64,000 bases of DNA from Pseudomonas chlororaphis subsp. aurantiaca (GTDB lineage Bacteria; Pseudomonadota; Gammaproteobacteria; Pseudomonadales; Pseudomonadaceae): NCBI RefSeq assembly GCF_013466605.1, contig NZ_CP059162.1, forward strand, positions 868,001-932,000. Reading direction: 5' to 3'. The notes under the pieces were generated by a model. It had not been told where the DNA came from, did not search any database, and was given only the letters and a program-made list of their open reading frames with translations. Of this stretch, positions 25,588-34,474 are shown in pieces. The position numbers and the translations under genes were made by a program. Positions within the stretch are counted from its first letter, which is position 1. Each line of letters opens with the position of its first letter.

Positions 25588-26193
25588 TTAGGTGGCCGCT
25601 TCGGTTTGCGCATCGAAGGCCGCCATGGCCATGGGAATCATCGCCAGCAGGCGCGACCTGCCGATTCCGTCCCGGGCCTGCACCGACAGCCCATGCAGCA
25701 CCGTGGCATAGCAGTCCCCGAGGGACATCACGTCGGTGCGCTTGGGCAGCTCGCCAGCGCGCACGGCCTGTTCCAGGCGCTCGATGATGGAACGGGTCCT
25801 GTCGCGGCGGTGCTCGGCCAGCCATTCCCTGATGCCGTCGTTGTCCGCCGAGCAATTGGTGGCGGAGGACACCACCATGCAGCCCAGGGGCCGGTCGGGC
25901 TGGGTATAGAGCTCGACGGCTTCCCTGAGCATGCGCTCGATGGCATCGCGGGCACTGATGTCGTCGCCCAGGGCGGCATCGGCAAAGGCGCCGTCGCCTG
26001 ATTCGTAGAGTTCGATGGCTTCGCGGAACAGCGCTTCCTTGGAACCAAAGGCCGCATAGATGCGCGCCGAGGCAATGCCCAGCGCGTCCACCAGGTCGGA
26101 CATGGACGTGGCCTCGAAGCCGCGCTGCCAGAACACATCACGCGCCTTGTACAGGGCCTGCTTTCGGTCGAATTCGCGGGGTCTGCCAGCCAT
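25588..26193 (-). CDS. TetR family transcriptional repressor
   Basis: A 201-residue protein. Residues 1-55 carry the TetR HTH: AGRPREFDRKQAL, then SMSDLVDALGIASARIYAAFGSKEALF read as the S-x-SDLVDALG...YAAFGSKE pattern. The C-terminal ligand domain has a CMVVSSATNCSA segment seen in the NemR/AcuR-like branch. ATG 26193 is the start that gives MAGRPREF, typical of this branch. It is divergent from the isomerase/epoxide-hydrolase operon with two matching operators in the 130-base gap, so it very likely represses that operon and itself. Confidence 0.9.
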   Translation of the reverse strand: MAGRPREFDRKQALYKARDVFWQRGFEATSMSDLVDALGIASARIYAAFGSKEALFREAIELYESGDGAFADAALGDDISARDAIERMLREAVELYTQPDRPLGCMVVSSATNCSADNDGIREWLAEHRRDRTRSIIERLEQAVRAGELPKRTDVMSLGDCYATVLHGLSVQARDGIGRSRLLAMIPMAMAAFDAQTEAAT

Positions 26194-26229
26194 GTCCAGT
26201 TCTCGATGCAAAGGGAGTGGTGCCAATTA

Positions 26230-26244
26230 TTGGTCGATCGACAA
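26230..26244. promoter_or_regulatory. TetR operator, gene-proximal half
   Basis: TTGGTCG-at-CGACAA is a near-perfect palindrome 37 bases upstream of the TetR start and matches the second operator at 26292 in its GTCG..CGACAA core. Confidence 0.75.
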
Positions 26245-26291
26245 AAAAAACAAGCCGTCGTATTGACGGCGCGTTAAGGGGCGCCCTATTG

Positions 26292-26307
26292 TTTGTCGAC
26301 CGACAAA
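26292..26307. promoter_or_regulatory. TetR operator overlapping the operon promoter
   Basis: TTTGTCG-ac-CGACAAA is a perfect inverted repeat with a two-base centre, ending 16 bases before the isomerase start codon. Repeated use of the same half-site on both sides of the gap argues for one repressor controlling both directions. Confidence 0.8.
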
Positions 26308-26323
26308 TAATAAGGCGTGAACG

Positions 26324-27400
26324 ATGAAAACCCTCAAGGGACCGAGCCTGCACCTGGCTCAATTCAGTGATGCGGCAGCGCCATTCAACACCCTGCCCGC
26401 CATGGCCGCCTGGGCGGCGGGGCTGGGGTTCAAGGCGCTGCAAGTACCGGCCTGGGATGAGCGTCTGTTCGATGTTCGCCTGGCGGCCAGCAGCCAGGAT
26501 TATTGCGATGAGGTCAGCGGCATCCTGGCCGAACATGGCCTGGTGATCAGCGAACTGACCACCCACCTGTTCGGCCAGTTGGTGGCCGTGCATCCCGCCT
26601 ACGACGCCCTGTGCGACGGCTTCGCCCCGGCGGCCCTGCGGGGCGACAGTGGCGCCAAGACCCAGTGGGCCCTCGAACAGCTGAAACTGTCGGCCAAAGC
26701 GTCGCGCCGGCTGGGCCTGCGCGACATGGGGACCTTTTCCGGCTCGTTCGCCTGGCCCTATTTCTTTCCCTTTCCACAGCGCCCGGAAGGCCTGGTCGAC
26801 TCGGCGTTCAATGAGCTGGCCAAGCGCTGGCTGCCGATTCTCGACGCCTGCGACGAGCAGGGGGTGAACCTGTGCTACGAGATCCACCCGGGCGAGGACC
26901 TGCATGACGGTGTGACCTTCGAGATGTTCCTGCAGCGGGTCGGCAACCATCCGCGCTGCAAGATGCTCTTCGACCCCAGCCATTTTGTCCTGCAGCAACT
27001 CAATTACCTGGATTACCTGGATATCTACCACGAGTTCATTCGCATGTTTCATGTGAAGGACGCCGAGTTCAATCCCACCGGCCGCCAGGGCATCTACGGC
27101 GGTTATCAGCCCTGGGCCGACCGGGCCGGGCGGTTCCGTTCGCTGGGCGACGGGCAGGTGGATTTCAAGGGGATCTTTTCCAAGCTGGCGCTGTATGACT
27201 ATGCCGGCTGGGCAACCCTGGAATGGGAGTGCTGCCTGAAGGACCAGGAGCAGGGCGCGCGCGAAGGCGTGGCCTTTATCAACCAGCACATCATCCAGGT
27301 GACGGACAAAGTCTTCGACGACTTCGCCGGAGCGCCGGTGGACCAGGCGCAGATCAACCGACTGCTGGGCATTACCCAGCCCTCTCATCAAGGACGCTGA
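26324..27400 (+). CDS. Sugar phosphate isomerase/epimerase-type TIM-barrel protein
   Basis: A 358-residue xylose-isomerase-like TIM barrel (AP endonuclease 2 / IolE superfamily). The metal-site residues are suggested by NLCYEIHPGEDLHDG (Glu and His on adjacent strands), MLFDPSHF, FHVKDAEF and WATLEWECC, all at the expected barrel ends. ATG 26324 follows the operator by 16 bases. It is the first gene of a two-gene operon with an epoxide-hydrolase-like gene two bases downstream. The reaction is probably isomerisation or dehydration of a sugar or inositol derivative, but the substrate cannot be told. Confidence 0.87.
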   Translation: MKTLKGPSLHLAQFSDAAAPFNTLPAMAAWAAGLGFKALQVPAWDERLFDVRLAASSQDYCDEVSGILAEHGLVISELTTHLFGQLVAVHPAYDALCDGFAPAALRGDSGAKTQWALEQLKLSAKASRRLGLRDMGTFSGSFAWPYFFPFPQRPEGLVDSAFNELAKRWLPILDACDEQGVNLCYEIHPGEDLHDGVTFEMFLQRVGNHPRCKMLFDPSHFVLQQLNYLDYLDIYHEFIRMFHVKDAEFNPTGRQGIYGGYQPWADRAGRFRSLGDGQVDFKGIFSKLALYDYAGWATLEWECCLKDQEQGAREGVAFINQHIIQVTDKVFDDFAGAPVDQAQINRLLGITQPSHQGR

Positions 27401-27402
27401 GC

Positions 27403-28284
27403 ATGGATCTTCTCGAACAGCAGGCTTTTGCCGGGCGTGACTACCGCCACGGCTACGTACAGGTGGACGGCGGGCGCATTCACTATGTCAGCGAGGGCCA
27501 GGGCCGGCCTGTGCTGTTGATCCCCGGGTGGCCGCAGACCTGGTTCACCTGGCGCCATGTCATGCAGGCGCTGGCCGGGCAGGGTTACCGGGCGATCGCG
27601 GTCGACCTGCCCGGCATGGGCTTGTCCGATCGCCCCGAGCAAGGCTACGACACCGGCACCACGGCGTCTCGCCTGCATACCCTGATGCTGGCGCTGGGTT
27701 ACAGCCAGTACTCGGTGGTGGGGCATGACGTCGGCATGTGGGTAGCCTATGCCCTGGCCAGCGACTATCCGCAGGCGGTGGAGAAACTGGCCCTGACGGA
27801 GGCGGTGATTCCCGGCCTGGCCGAAGCGCCGGCGATCTTTGCGCCGCCAGGGCAGAACATCTTTCTCTGGCACTTCATGTTCAACCAGTTGCAGGACCTG
27901 CCGGAGATGCTGATCGCCGGACGCGAGGCGCAGTACCTGGCTTACATGTTCGAAAAGTGGTCGGTGCACCAGGAGCGGGTCGCGGTCGAGACCTATGTCA
28001 AAGCCTATTCGGTACCCGGCGGGCTGCGGGGTGGGTTCGCCTATTACCGGGCCATCCCCGAGAGCATCCGGCAGAACCGCGAGCGTGCCAGCCGTGCCTT
28101 GGAAATGCCGGTCCTGGCGATTGGCGCCGAACATGCCACTCACGATGCGCCGCTGCTGACGATGCAGGGCAATGCGCTGAATCTTCAGGGGGCGATAGTG
28201 CCGGGGTGTGGTCACTTCATCACCGAGGAGGCGCCCGAGGCCTTTATTGCTCATCTGCTGCCGTTTCTTCGGCAGGAGGGCTGA
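27403..28284 (+). CDS. Alpha/beta hydrolase, epoxide-hydrolase-like
   Basis: A 293-residue alpha/beta hydrolase. The oxyanion segment LIPGWPQTW corresponds to the HGxP motif, the nucleophile is the Asp of VVGHDVGMW (Asp rather than Ser, as in epoxide hydrolases and haloalkane dehalogenases), and the catalytic His is in GCGHFITEEAP. ATG 27403 lies two bases after the isomerase stop, with AAGGACGC as ribosome-binding site. With the isomerase and the TetR repressor it forms a small detoxification or catabolic unit. Confidence 0.88.
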   Translation: MDLLEQQAFAGRDYRHGYVQVDGGRIHYVSEGQGRPVLLIPGWPQTWFTWRHVMQALAGQGYRAIAVDLPGMGLSDRPEQGYDTGTTASRLHTLMLALGYSQYSVVGHDVGMWVAYALASDYPQAVEKLALTEAVIPGLAEAPAIFAPPGQNIFLWHFMFNQLQDLPEMLIAGREAQYLAYMFEKWSVHQERVAVETYVKAYSVPGGLRGGFAYYRAIPESIRQNRERASRALEMPVLAIGAEHATHDAPLLTMQGNALNLQGAIVPGCGHFITEEAPEAFIAHLLPFLRQEG

Positions 28285-28431
28285 GCGCGCCAGTCTGTCT
28301 TTTTGGGTGGCTGCTGATGGTGGGGCCGGGATTTTTTTGCGGCCTGTTCAGGGATGGTTCAGGGCTTGGCGCTGCAACATGGCAGCCGGCATGCCCAAGC
28401 CTTCGGGCGCGCACCCTCTGACGGATCATCC

Positions 28432-30069
28432 ATGGACCACCACCGCATTCGCATCGAGATGTTGGGCGTCTTTCTGCTGGCCCTGCTGCTGTTCACGTTC
28501 GGCATCTGGGACCAGCCAGCGCAAGGTTTCGATGGGCGCTGGTGGTTGTTCCTGCAGGAGATGTTCCGCCACGGCGCCAGCCTGTTTCCCACCACCTACG
28601 GCGAGCCTTACCCGGACTATCCGGGCACCGCCACCTGGTTCAGCTATGGCTTTGCCCAGCTGTTCGGTGCGCCTAACCAATTAGCCAATATCCTGCCCAC
28701 GGCGCTGGCCTCGGCCGGGGTGCTGGCGCTGCTGTACCGCCTGCTGGCGCCGTTCGATCGCACCTGGGCATTGCTGGCGGTGCTGCTGACGGCGCTGACC
28801 ACCCAGCTGCTGGAAAAGTCGCGCTCGGTGTGCCTGGACCAGATGGTCTCGCTGCTCTGCCTGGGCTGTTTTTACCTGCTGCACAGCGGCGAGCAGCTGG
28901 GCTCGCGCCTGCGCCAATACGCGATTTTTCCGTTGTTCGTCATCGCCTTCGCCATCCGCGGCCCCCTGGGGCTGATCGAGGTCTGCGGTGTGGCCTGCAC
29001 CTATTGGGCGTTGGGGCGTTACCGTTCCCGGGACGACACCTGGCGGCTGGCGAGAAAGGTGATGGTCCATGGGGTGATCGGCCTGATCCTGCTGGCGGCC
29101 TGCTGGTGGTCGCTGATGCAACTGGCGCACTTCAGCGGCGGCGAAACCTTCGCCCGGCAGGTCTACCAGATGCAGGTGGGCGGGCGCCTCGATGAAAGCG
29201 GCGAGCCGCTGTATTTCTACTTTCAGCTCAGCCTGTACCGTTACTTCCCGGTGGTGCCGCTGGCGCTGGCGACCCTGTTCGTCCTGCGCCGGCAATGGTC
29301 CGCGCGGCACACGGACGATCAGGTGCGGCTGCTGGTGCGCCTGGGTGCCTGCGGGCTGATGATCCTGCTGGGCTTGTCGGTGCCGCACTTCAAGCGCGCC
29401 TATTACATCCTGCCCATGGTGCCGATGTTCGCGGCGGTTGCGGCTTACGGCCTGCTCAAGCCGCAGCGCTGGCTGGTCGGGGTGCGGCGGTTTTATCTCG
29501 GCCTGGTGGCGCTGTTGCCGGGGCTGTGTGTCGTGGTGCTGTTGGTCTGCCGGCACAGCTGGCAGAAGCACGGTTACTGGCCGGCGCTGTCATTGCCGCT
29601 GATGATCGCGGTCTTTATCGGTTTGCAGATGTGGGCGCTGTACTGCTGGCGAACCACTCGCGACTCGCCGGGGCGGCGCCTGGTGCTGCTCAGCCTGTTG
29701 GCCCTGGCGGCGCAGTGGTGGCTGCTGGTGAAGGTGATCGAGCCGGCCAAGGACCTGCAATTCGATACCCGGGGTTTTGTCGGGCAGGTCGAGCAACTGC
29801 GTGGGGAGGACCGCGGCACCCTGGTGTTTCTCAACCTGGGCAAGGACACCTGGGCGGTGCGCTACATGATGAACCTGGACCACGACGAGCAGCCGCGGTT
29901 TATCGGTAAGGACGATCTGGCGCCGCTGGCCTCGTTGCCGCGTCCGGCCTGGGTGATCCTGGCGCGCAAGGATCGGGCGTTATTGGCGGGGACTGCGCTG
30001 GAGCAGGCGACCCCGGTGTTCGAAGGGCGCTTGAACGGCAATCCCTGCCTGGTGTTCGAGCTGAAGTGA
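28432..30069 (+). CDS. GT39/ArnT-like membrane glycosyltransferase
   Basis: A 545-residue protein with about eleven membrane segments and a C-terminal soluble part. The first loop is DQPAQGFDGRWWLF, with an acid where ArnT has TEAR, then YPDYPGTATWFSYGFAQLFG, so it belongs to the PMT/ArnT superfamily but not to classical ArnT. ATG 28432 is the first start before the anchor. It probably moves a sugar from a lipid carrier on the periplasmic face. It has its own transcription unit between the epoxide-hydrolase-like gene and a convergent terminator. Confidence 0.85.
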   Translation: MDHHRIRIEMLGVFLLALLLFTFGIWDQPAQGFDGRWWLFLQEMFRHGASLFPTTYGEPYPDYPGTATWFSYGFAQLFGAPNQLANILPTALASAGVLALLYRLLAPFDRTWALLAVLLTALTTQLLEKSRSVCLDQMVSLLCLGCFYLLHSGEQLGSRLRQYAIFPLFVIAFAIRGPLGLIEVCGVACTYWALGRYRSRDDTWRLARKVMVHGVIGLILLAACWWSLMQLAHFSGGETFARQVYQMQVGGRLDESGEPLYFYFQLSLYRYFPVVPLALATLFVLRRQWSARHTDDQVRLLVRLGACGLMILLGLSVPHFKRAYYILPMVPMFAAVAAYGLLKPQRWLVGVRRFYLGLVALLPGLCVVVLLVCRHSWQKHGYWPALSLPLMIAVFIGLQMWALYCWRTTRDSPGRRLVLLSLLALAAQWWLLVKVIEPAKDLQFDTRGFVGQVEQLRGEDRGTLVFLNLGKDTWAVRYMMNLDHDEQPRFIGKDDLAPLASLPRPAWVILARKDRALLAGTALEQATPVFEGRLNGNPCLVFELK

Positions 30070-30074
30070 AGACC

Positions 30075-30099
30075 AGGCAGCCCCAGGGCGGGGCTGCCT
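30075..30099. terminator. Convergent terminator hairpin
   Basis: AGGCAGCCCC-agggc-GGGGCTGCCT is a perfect ten-pair stem in the 41-base gap between two convergent genes. There is no long T-tract. Confidence 0.7.
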
Positions 30100-30110
30100 G
30101 AGGCGGCGGA

Positions 30111-31211
30111 TCATTTGTCCGACTTGATGCTGGTCCAGACCCGGGTGCGCACGCGCTCCAGCTTTTGCGGCAGCGGCTGCACCACATAGAGCTTCTTCAG
30201 GGCTTCGGGGGTTGGTGTCAGGTCGGTATTGCCGGTGATCTCCTTGTTGATCAGCGCAATCGAATCCTTGTTGGCGTTGGGATAACCGAGAAAATCACTG
30301 ATGGGCGCGATGACTTTCGGGTCCAGCAGGGTGTTGAGGAACTCATGGGCCTCGGCGACATTCTTTGCGCTCTTGGGAATGGCGAAGGTGTCGAACCAGA
30401 TCGGCGCGCCTTCCTTGGGCAGGCGCCAGTCCACCACCACGCCGTTGCCGGCCTCTTTGGCGCGATTGCCGAACTGGTAGAAGCTGCCGGAGTAACCGAT
30501 GGCCACGCAGATGTCGCCGTTGGCGATATCGGTCATGTATTTGGCCGAGTTGAAGTAGGTGACGTAGGGGCGGATTTTCAGCATCAGTTCCTTGGCTTTT
30601 TCATAGTCCTGCGGGTTCTGGCTGTTGGGGTCCAGCCCCAGGTAATGCAGGGCCAGCGGCAGGATTTCCGACGGCGAGTCGAGCATGGCCACGCCGCAGG
30701 ACTTGAGCTTCTCCATGTTCTCTGGCTTGAACACCAGGTCCCAGCTGTCCACCGGCGCGTTGTCGCCCAGCGCCGCCTTGACCTTGGCTGGGTTGAAGCC
30801 GATCAGCACCGTGCCGTACATGTAGGGCACGCCGTACTGGTTGCCCGGGTCGTTGCTGTCGAGCAGCTTGAGCAACTCGGGGTCCTGGTGTTTCCAGTTG
30901 GGCAGCTTGGACTTGTCGAGCTTCTGGAACACCCCGGCCTTGATCTGGGTGTCGAGGAACTGGTTCGACGGCACCACCAGGTCGTAGCCCGAGTTACCGG
31001 TGAGCAGCTTGGCTTCGAGGGATTCGTTGGTATCGAAGGTGTCCCAGGTGACCTTGATGCCGCTGTTCTTGGCGAAGTCCTTGGGCACCGACGGCAGGAT
31101 GTAGTCGGCCCAGTTGTACACCCGCAGCTCGCGCTGCTCGGCCTGCGCCGCGACGGCCAGCAGCGACAGCCCACAAACGGTGGCACTCAGTATGGTTTTC
31201 ATAGTGGCCAT
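30111..31211 (-). CDS. Polyamine-type ABC substrate-binding protein (PotF-like)
   Basis: A 366-residue periplasmic binding protein. ATG 31211 is chosen over ATG 31202 because GGGGAAAAAATTC lies before it. The signal peptide is cleaved near AAQA (residue 24). LRVYNWADYILPSVPKDF is the hallmark of PotF/SpuD-like putrescine/spermidine receptors, and later landmarks are SPSEILPLALHYLG and AIGYSGSFYQF. No permease or ATPase gene is adjacent, so it is an orphan receptor that presumably works with a transporter encoded elsewhere. Confidence 0.92.
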   Translation of the reverse strand: MATMKTILSATVCGLSLLAVAAQAEQRELRVYNWADYILPSVPKDFAKNSGIKVTWDTFDTNESLEAKLLTGNSGYDLVVPSNQFLDTQIKAGVFQKLDKSKLPNWKHQDPELLKLLDSNDPGNQYGVPYMYGTVLIGFNPAKVKAALGDNAPVDSWDLVFKPENMEKLKSCGVAMLDSPSEILPLALHYLGLDPNSQNPQDYEKAKELMLKIRPYVTYFNSAKYMTDIANGDICVAIGYSGSFYQFGNRAKEAGNGVVVDWRLPKEGAPIWFDTFAIPKSAKNVAEAHEFLNTLLDPKVIAPISDFLGYPNANKDSIALINKEITGNTDLTPTPEALKKLYVVQPLPQKLERVRTRVWTSIKSDK

Positions 31212-31456
31212 GAATTTTTTCCCCAGCGTGGCGATGGTTTTTATGTTCTGTACGCGGCAGGCGGTCCTTTAAAAGGGCAAAGGACAAAGAGGGTCAAGGT
31301 TCACAAGGGCGGTTCTGGTGACAGCCTGGGTCACTGAGTCAGCGGTCCGGGTTCGATTCTTGCCGACGGCCCCTGGGATTCACAGCACGGGGTTGGCCAA
31401 AAGGGGATCGTAATGGCCATTGATCATGTCCGGGGCGGGTATCGATGTTTATCGGG

Positions 31457-32362
31457 TCAGGCAATGAAGCCGGGTAGCTGCGGTATCCGTTCGGCCAGGT
31501 ACTCCATGAGCAAGCGCACGCGCAGGGGCCGGTAGCGGCGCTCGGGGTAGATCAGGAACGCCTCGTTCGGTGGCCCGCTCCAGTCGGGCAGGACCCGCAC
31601 CAATTGCCCGCTTTCCAGCAGGTCGCTGACCAGCCAGGCCGGGGTGATGCACAGCCCCGCGCCTTGCAGCACGCCGTTGCGGATGGCCAATGAGCTGTTG
31701 GTCCGGTAGCGCCCTTGCGTGGTGACGCTGACCTTCTCGCCGCTCGGGCTGCTCAGCTCCAGGCGGTCGCCCGAACTCAACCAGGCGAAGCGCAGGAAGT
31801 TGTGTTCGCTCAGGTCGGCCGGACTGTTCAAGGGCGCATGCTGGCGCAGGTACTCCGGCGCGGCCACCAGGTAGCGCGGCGATGTGGCGATGCGTCGGGC
31901 GATGGCGTTTGGCGGCAGGTCACCGCCCAGGCGCAGGGCCAGGTCGACGTTCTCCTCGGTGAGGTCGACGAAGCGGTCGTTGAGGATCAGTTCCACCTCG
32001 ATGTCCGGGTATTGCGCCATGAACGCCAGCAGCAGCGCATTCAGGTGCAACACCCCCAGGCTCACCGGCACGTTGACCCGCAGCACGCCCTCGGGGCGCT
32101 CGGTCAGGCCGCGTACCTCGGCCACCGCCTCGCTGTATTCCTCCAGCACGGCTTTGGCCCGTTCATAGAAGCGCTTGCCCTGTTCGGTGGGCGTCAGCCC
32201 GCTGGTGCCGCGGGTGAGCAGGCGGGTGCCCAACTGCTTTTCCAGGGCGGCCACCAGCTTGCTGACGGTGGGTTGCGTGCTGCCCAGCTCGCGGGCGGCC
32301 GATGACAGGCTGCCCAGCTCGACGGCGCGGACGAAGCAGTGCATCGCTTTGAGGCTGTCCAT
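31457..32362 (-). CDS. LysR family transcriptional regulator
   Basis: A 301-residue LTTR of the CrgA/PecT-like branch. It opens MDSLKAMHCFVRAVELGSLS with the HTH in residues 2-60 (TQPTVSKLVAALEKQLGTRL). ATG 32362 is preferred over the upstream frame extension because the latter adds nothing LTTR-like. It is divergent from the SGNH hydrolase gene across 109 bases, so it may regulate that gene. Confidence 0.9.
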   Translation of the reverse strand: MDSLKAMHCFVRAVELGSLSSAARELGSTQPTVSKLVAALEKQLGTRLLTRGTSGLTPTEQGKRFYERAKAVLEEYSEAVAEVRGLTERPEGVLRVNVPVSLGVLHLNALLLAFMAQYPDIEVELILNDRFVDLTEENVDLALRLGGDLPPNAIARRIATSPRYLVAAPEYLRQHAPLNSPADLSEHNFLRFAWLSSGDRLELSSPSGEKVSVTTQGRYRTNSSLAIRNGVLQGAGLCITPAWLVSDLLESGQLVRVLPDWSGPPNEAFLIYPERRYRPLRVRLLMEYLAERIPQLPGFIA

Positions 32363-32471
32363 GGGTATTCGATATCGGAATGGGTTGTATGAAGTTATGC
32401 CTTCTATCACGGTTTTTTCGAATGGAGCAATCTGGCTCGCCTCAGCCTTACTGCCTCAAGGAGCTACCCGG

Positions 32472-33689
32472 ATGAAAGCCCTGCCCGCGCGATTTTCCCT
32501 GCCGTTGATCGTCACCGCCCTGCTTGCCGCAGGTCCTGCCCTGGCCCAGGACAACTGGCTCGCCACCTGGATGGCCAGCCCGCAACCGACCTGGGGCAAC
32601 GAGTTGCCGCTGCCTACGCGGATTCCCGAAGCCCTGGCCGACAGCACTATTCATCAGAAGCTGCGTGTCAGTGTTGGTGGTAGCCAGGTACGGGTGGTGG
32701 TGTCCAACGAATACGGCAAGCAGCCGCTGCTGATTGGCGCGGCGCGGGTCGCTGCCTCGGAGGGCGCCAGGCAGGTCCTGAAGTTCGGCGGCGAAGAACA
32801 GGTCAGCATCGCGCCGGGTGAAACCCGGACCAGTGACCCGGCAGCACTGGTGGTGCCGGCCCTTGGCGATCTAGTGGTCTCGCTGTATCTGCCGCAGCGC
32901 ACGCCCTTGGCGACCTTCCATTGGGACGGCAAGCAAACCGCGTTTATCAGCCCGGGCAACCAGGTCAACGCGCAGCGGCTGGAAGGCAAGGAACAGGTGG
33001 AGGCGCGGCTGTTCCTTAGCGACATCCTGGTGGACGCCCCGCTCGACAGTCGTGCCCTGGTGGTACTCGGCGACTCCATCACCGACGGCAACGGCTCGAC
33101 CCTGGACAGCAACCGACGCTGGCCCGACTTCCTCGCCCAGCGCCTGGCCGCCAAGAACGTCGCCGTGCTCAACGGCGGCATATCCGGCGCGCGCCTGCTC
33201 GAAGATGGCATGGGCGTCAGTGCGCTGGCACGTTTCGAGCGCGACGTGCTGGGCAAACCCGGAGTGAAAAGCGTGGTGCTGATGCTGGGGATCAACGACA
33301 TCAGCTGGCCCGGCACCGCCTTCGCGCCGAACGCACCCTTGCCATCGCTGGACAAGCTGATCGCCGGCTATCGACAACTGATCGACCAGGCCCATCGCCA
33401 CAACCTCCGCATCATCGGCACCACCCTGCTGCCCTTCGAAGGCGCCCTGGAAGGCAGCATCATCGAGCACTACCACAGCGCCCCGAAGGAACAACTGCGC
33501 CAGGCGCTCAACCAGTGGATACGTAGCAGCCAGGCATTCGATGCGGTGATCGACTTCGACCAGATGACCCGCGATCCGCGGTATCCAACTCGGTTGTTGC
33601 AGCAGATCGATTCAGGAGATCACCTGCATCCGGGGGATGCGGGGAATAAGGCGATGGCGGAGGGGGTGGAGTTGAAGGTGCTTTTTTGA
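32472..33689 (+). CDS. Secreted SGNH/GDSL-type hydrolase
   Basis: A 405-residue protein with a signal peptide cleaved after LAQ at about residue 25. The first 170 residues of the mature protein form a beta-rich module (TWMASPQPTW at its start), and the C-terminal half is an SGNH esterase: block I GDSITDGNG with the catalytic Ser, block III LGINDI, block V DHLHPGDAGN with the Asp-His pair. This architecture occurs in carbohydrate-acetyl esterases and lipases. ATG 32472 has GAGCTACCCG before it. It acts outside the cytoplasm. Confidence 0.9.
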   Translation: MKALPARFSLPLIVTALLAAGPALAQDNWLATWMASPQPTWGNELPLPTRIPEALADSTIHQKLRVSVGGSQVRVVVSNEYGKQPLLIGAARVAASEGARQVLKFGGEEQVSIAPGETRTSDPAALVVPALGDLVVSLYLPQRTPLATFHWDGKQTAFISPGNQVNAQRLEGKEQVEARLFLSDILVDAPLDSRALVVLGDSITDGNGSTLDSNRRWPDFLAQRLAAKNVAVLNGGISGARLLEDGMGVSALARFERDVLGKPGVKSVVLMLGINDISWPGTAFAPNAPLPSLDKLIAGYRQLIDQAHRHNLRIIGTTLLPFEGALEGSIIEHYHSAPKEQLRQALNQWIRSSQAFDAVIDFDQMTRDPRYPTRLLQQIDSGDHLHPGDAGNKAMAEGVELKVLF

Positions 33690-33740
33690 GGGCGATAGGT
33701 ATTTGGGCTGGGGAGACACTGGGTGCTGTCTTGATGAAAT

Positions 33741-33762
33741 AGGGCGGCTCGGAAGCCGCCCT
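33741..33762 (-). terminator. Terminator of the small DUF operon
   Basis: AGGGCGGCTcggAAGCCGCCCT forms a nine-pair stem just beyond the stop of the minus-strand gene at 33769, with an AT-rich continuation on that strand. Confidence 0.75.
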
Positions 33763-33768
33763 AATTGC

Positions 33769-34044
33769 TTACGTCGAGAGAGCCTCGGCTTGTAAACGTC
33801 GCCCGATGATATCCAGCAGGTCACAACCATCGCGCAGGGGGATCACTAACAACTGCGCCAGTTCGCTCACGGTGACGGCATTGCTTTGCAGAGTGTTGTC
33901 TGTCGCCAGTTGCTCCAGCAGTTGGGTGGCGCAACGGATGCGATAGGCCGCGTTTTCATGCAACACGTCCAGAGGCGCTTCCGTGTCGATAAGCAAGGCT
34001 GGGATCGTACAGTCCAGGCCGGTGATGGGTAGGTAGCGAGCCAT
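33769..34044 (-). CDS. Small protein of unknown function, weakly DUF3077-like
   Basis: A 91-residue acidic-leucine-rich protein from ATG 34044 with AATGGAGAAG before it. The stretch PLDVLHENAAYRIRCATQLLEQLA, then VSELAQLLVIPLRDGCDLLDII, has the same helix spacing as DUF3077 proteins. No secretion or membrane signal is present. It follows the DUF6124-like gene after 14 bases, so the two are co-transcribed behind the structured leader copy B. Function unknown. Confidence 0.7.
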   Translation of the reverse strand: MARYLPITGLDCTIPALLIDTEAPLDVLHENAAYRIRCATQLLEQLATDNTLQSNAVTVSELAQLLVIPLRDGCDLLDIIGRRLQAEALST

Positions 34045-34058
34045 GGCGTCTTCTCCAT

Positions 34059-34433
34059 TCAGGCTGCATGAGCAGGTGTTGAATGAGACGGGGCAACCTG
34101 TTCGAGAGCCCTGTTTACCAACAACTCGCTCAGCATGACGACCTGCTGAATTGCCAGAGCCTTGCTGCGCTGCTGGCCTACCAGTTCGGCGATCAGGTCG
34201 TCGGTCATCGCATTGAGTGAGGCAAGGTTCTCGCGGGTATGCACCAGCAGCGTTTCAGTATCGATGTTGGGTGTCAGGACAAAGAGTGAATGCGAGTCTC
34301 CGTCCTGCGCTGCTGACTCAACATCGAGTATTGGCTGGCTGATGGCGTCCAGTTTTGACGGTTCTGAAAACACGAGGCTCGCGAAAAAATCGGAGGCGCT
34401 GGGGCTGGGTGGATTGGGCGTGATCTTCTTCAT
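34059..34433 (-). CDS. DUF6124-like small protein
   Basis: A 124-residue protein beginning MKKITPNPPSPSASDFFAS, with FVLTPNIDTETLLVHTRENLASL and IQQVVMLSELLVNRALEQVAP, the two landmarks of the Pseudomonas DUF6124 family as I remember it. ATG 34433 is chosen over the extension to 34481 because the family starts MKKITP and TAGGAGCTTGACC precedes it. The N-terminal MKK.. .P.PP box resembles the gene at 11818, and both have homologous structured leaders. Function unknown; helical, cytoplasmic. Confidence 0.78.
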   Translation of the reverse strand: MKKITPNPPSPSASDFFASLVFSEPSKLDAISQPILDVESAAQDGDSHSLFVLTPNIDTETLLVHTRENLASLNAMTDDLIAELVGQQRSKALAIQQVVMLSELLVNRALEQVAPSHSTPAHAA

Positions 34434-34474
34434 GGTCAAGCTCCTACACTGTCGATAGAAGCGGCCACTCCCTG

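Noticed and set aside
31335..31376. A T-arm-like GGTTCGATTC (in CCGGGTTCGATTCTTG) near the polyamine-binding-protein gene
   Set aside because: No acceptor stem, D-arm or anticodon arm could be drawn around it, so it is not a tRNA gene or a convincing fragment.
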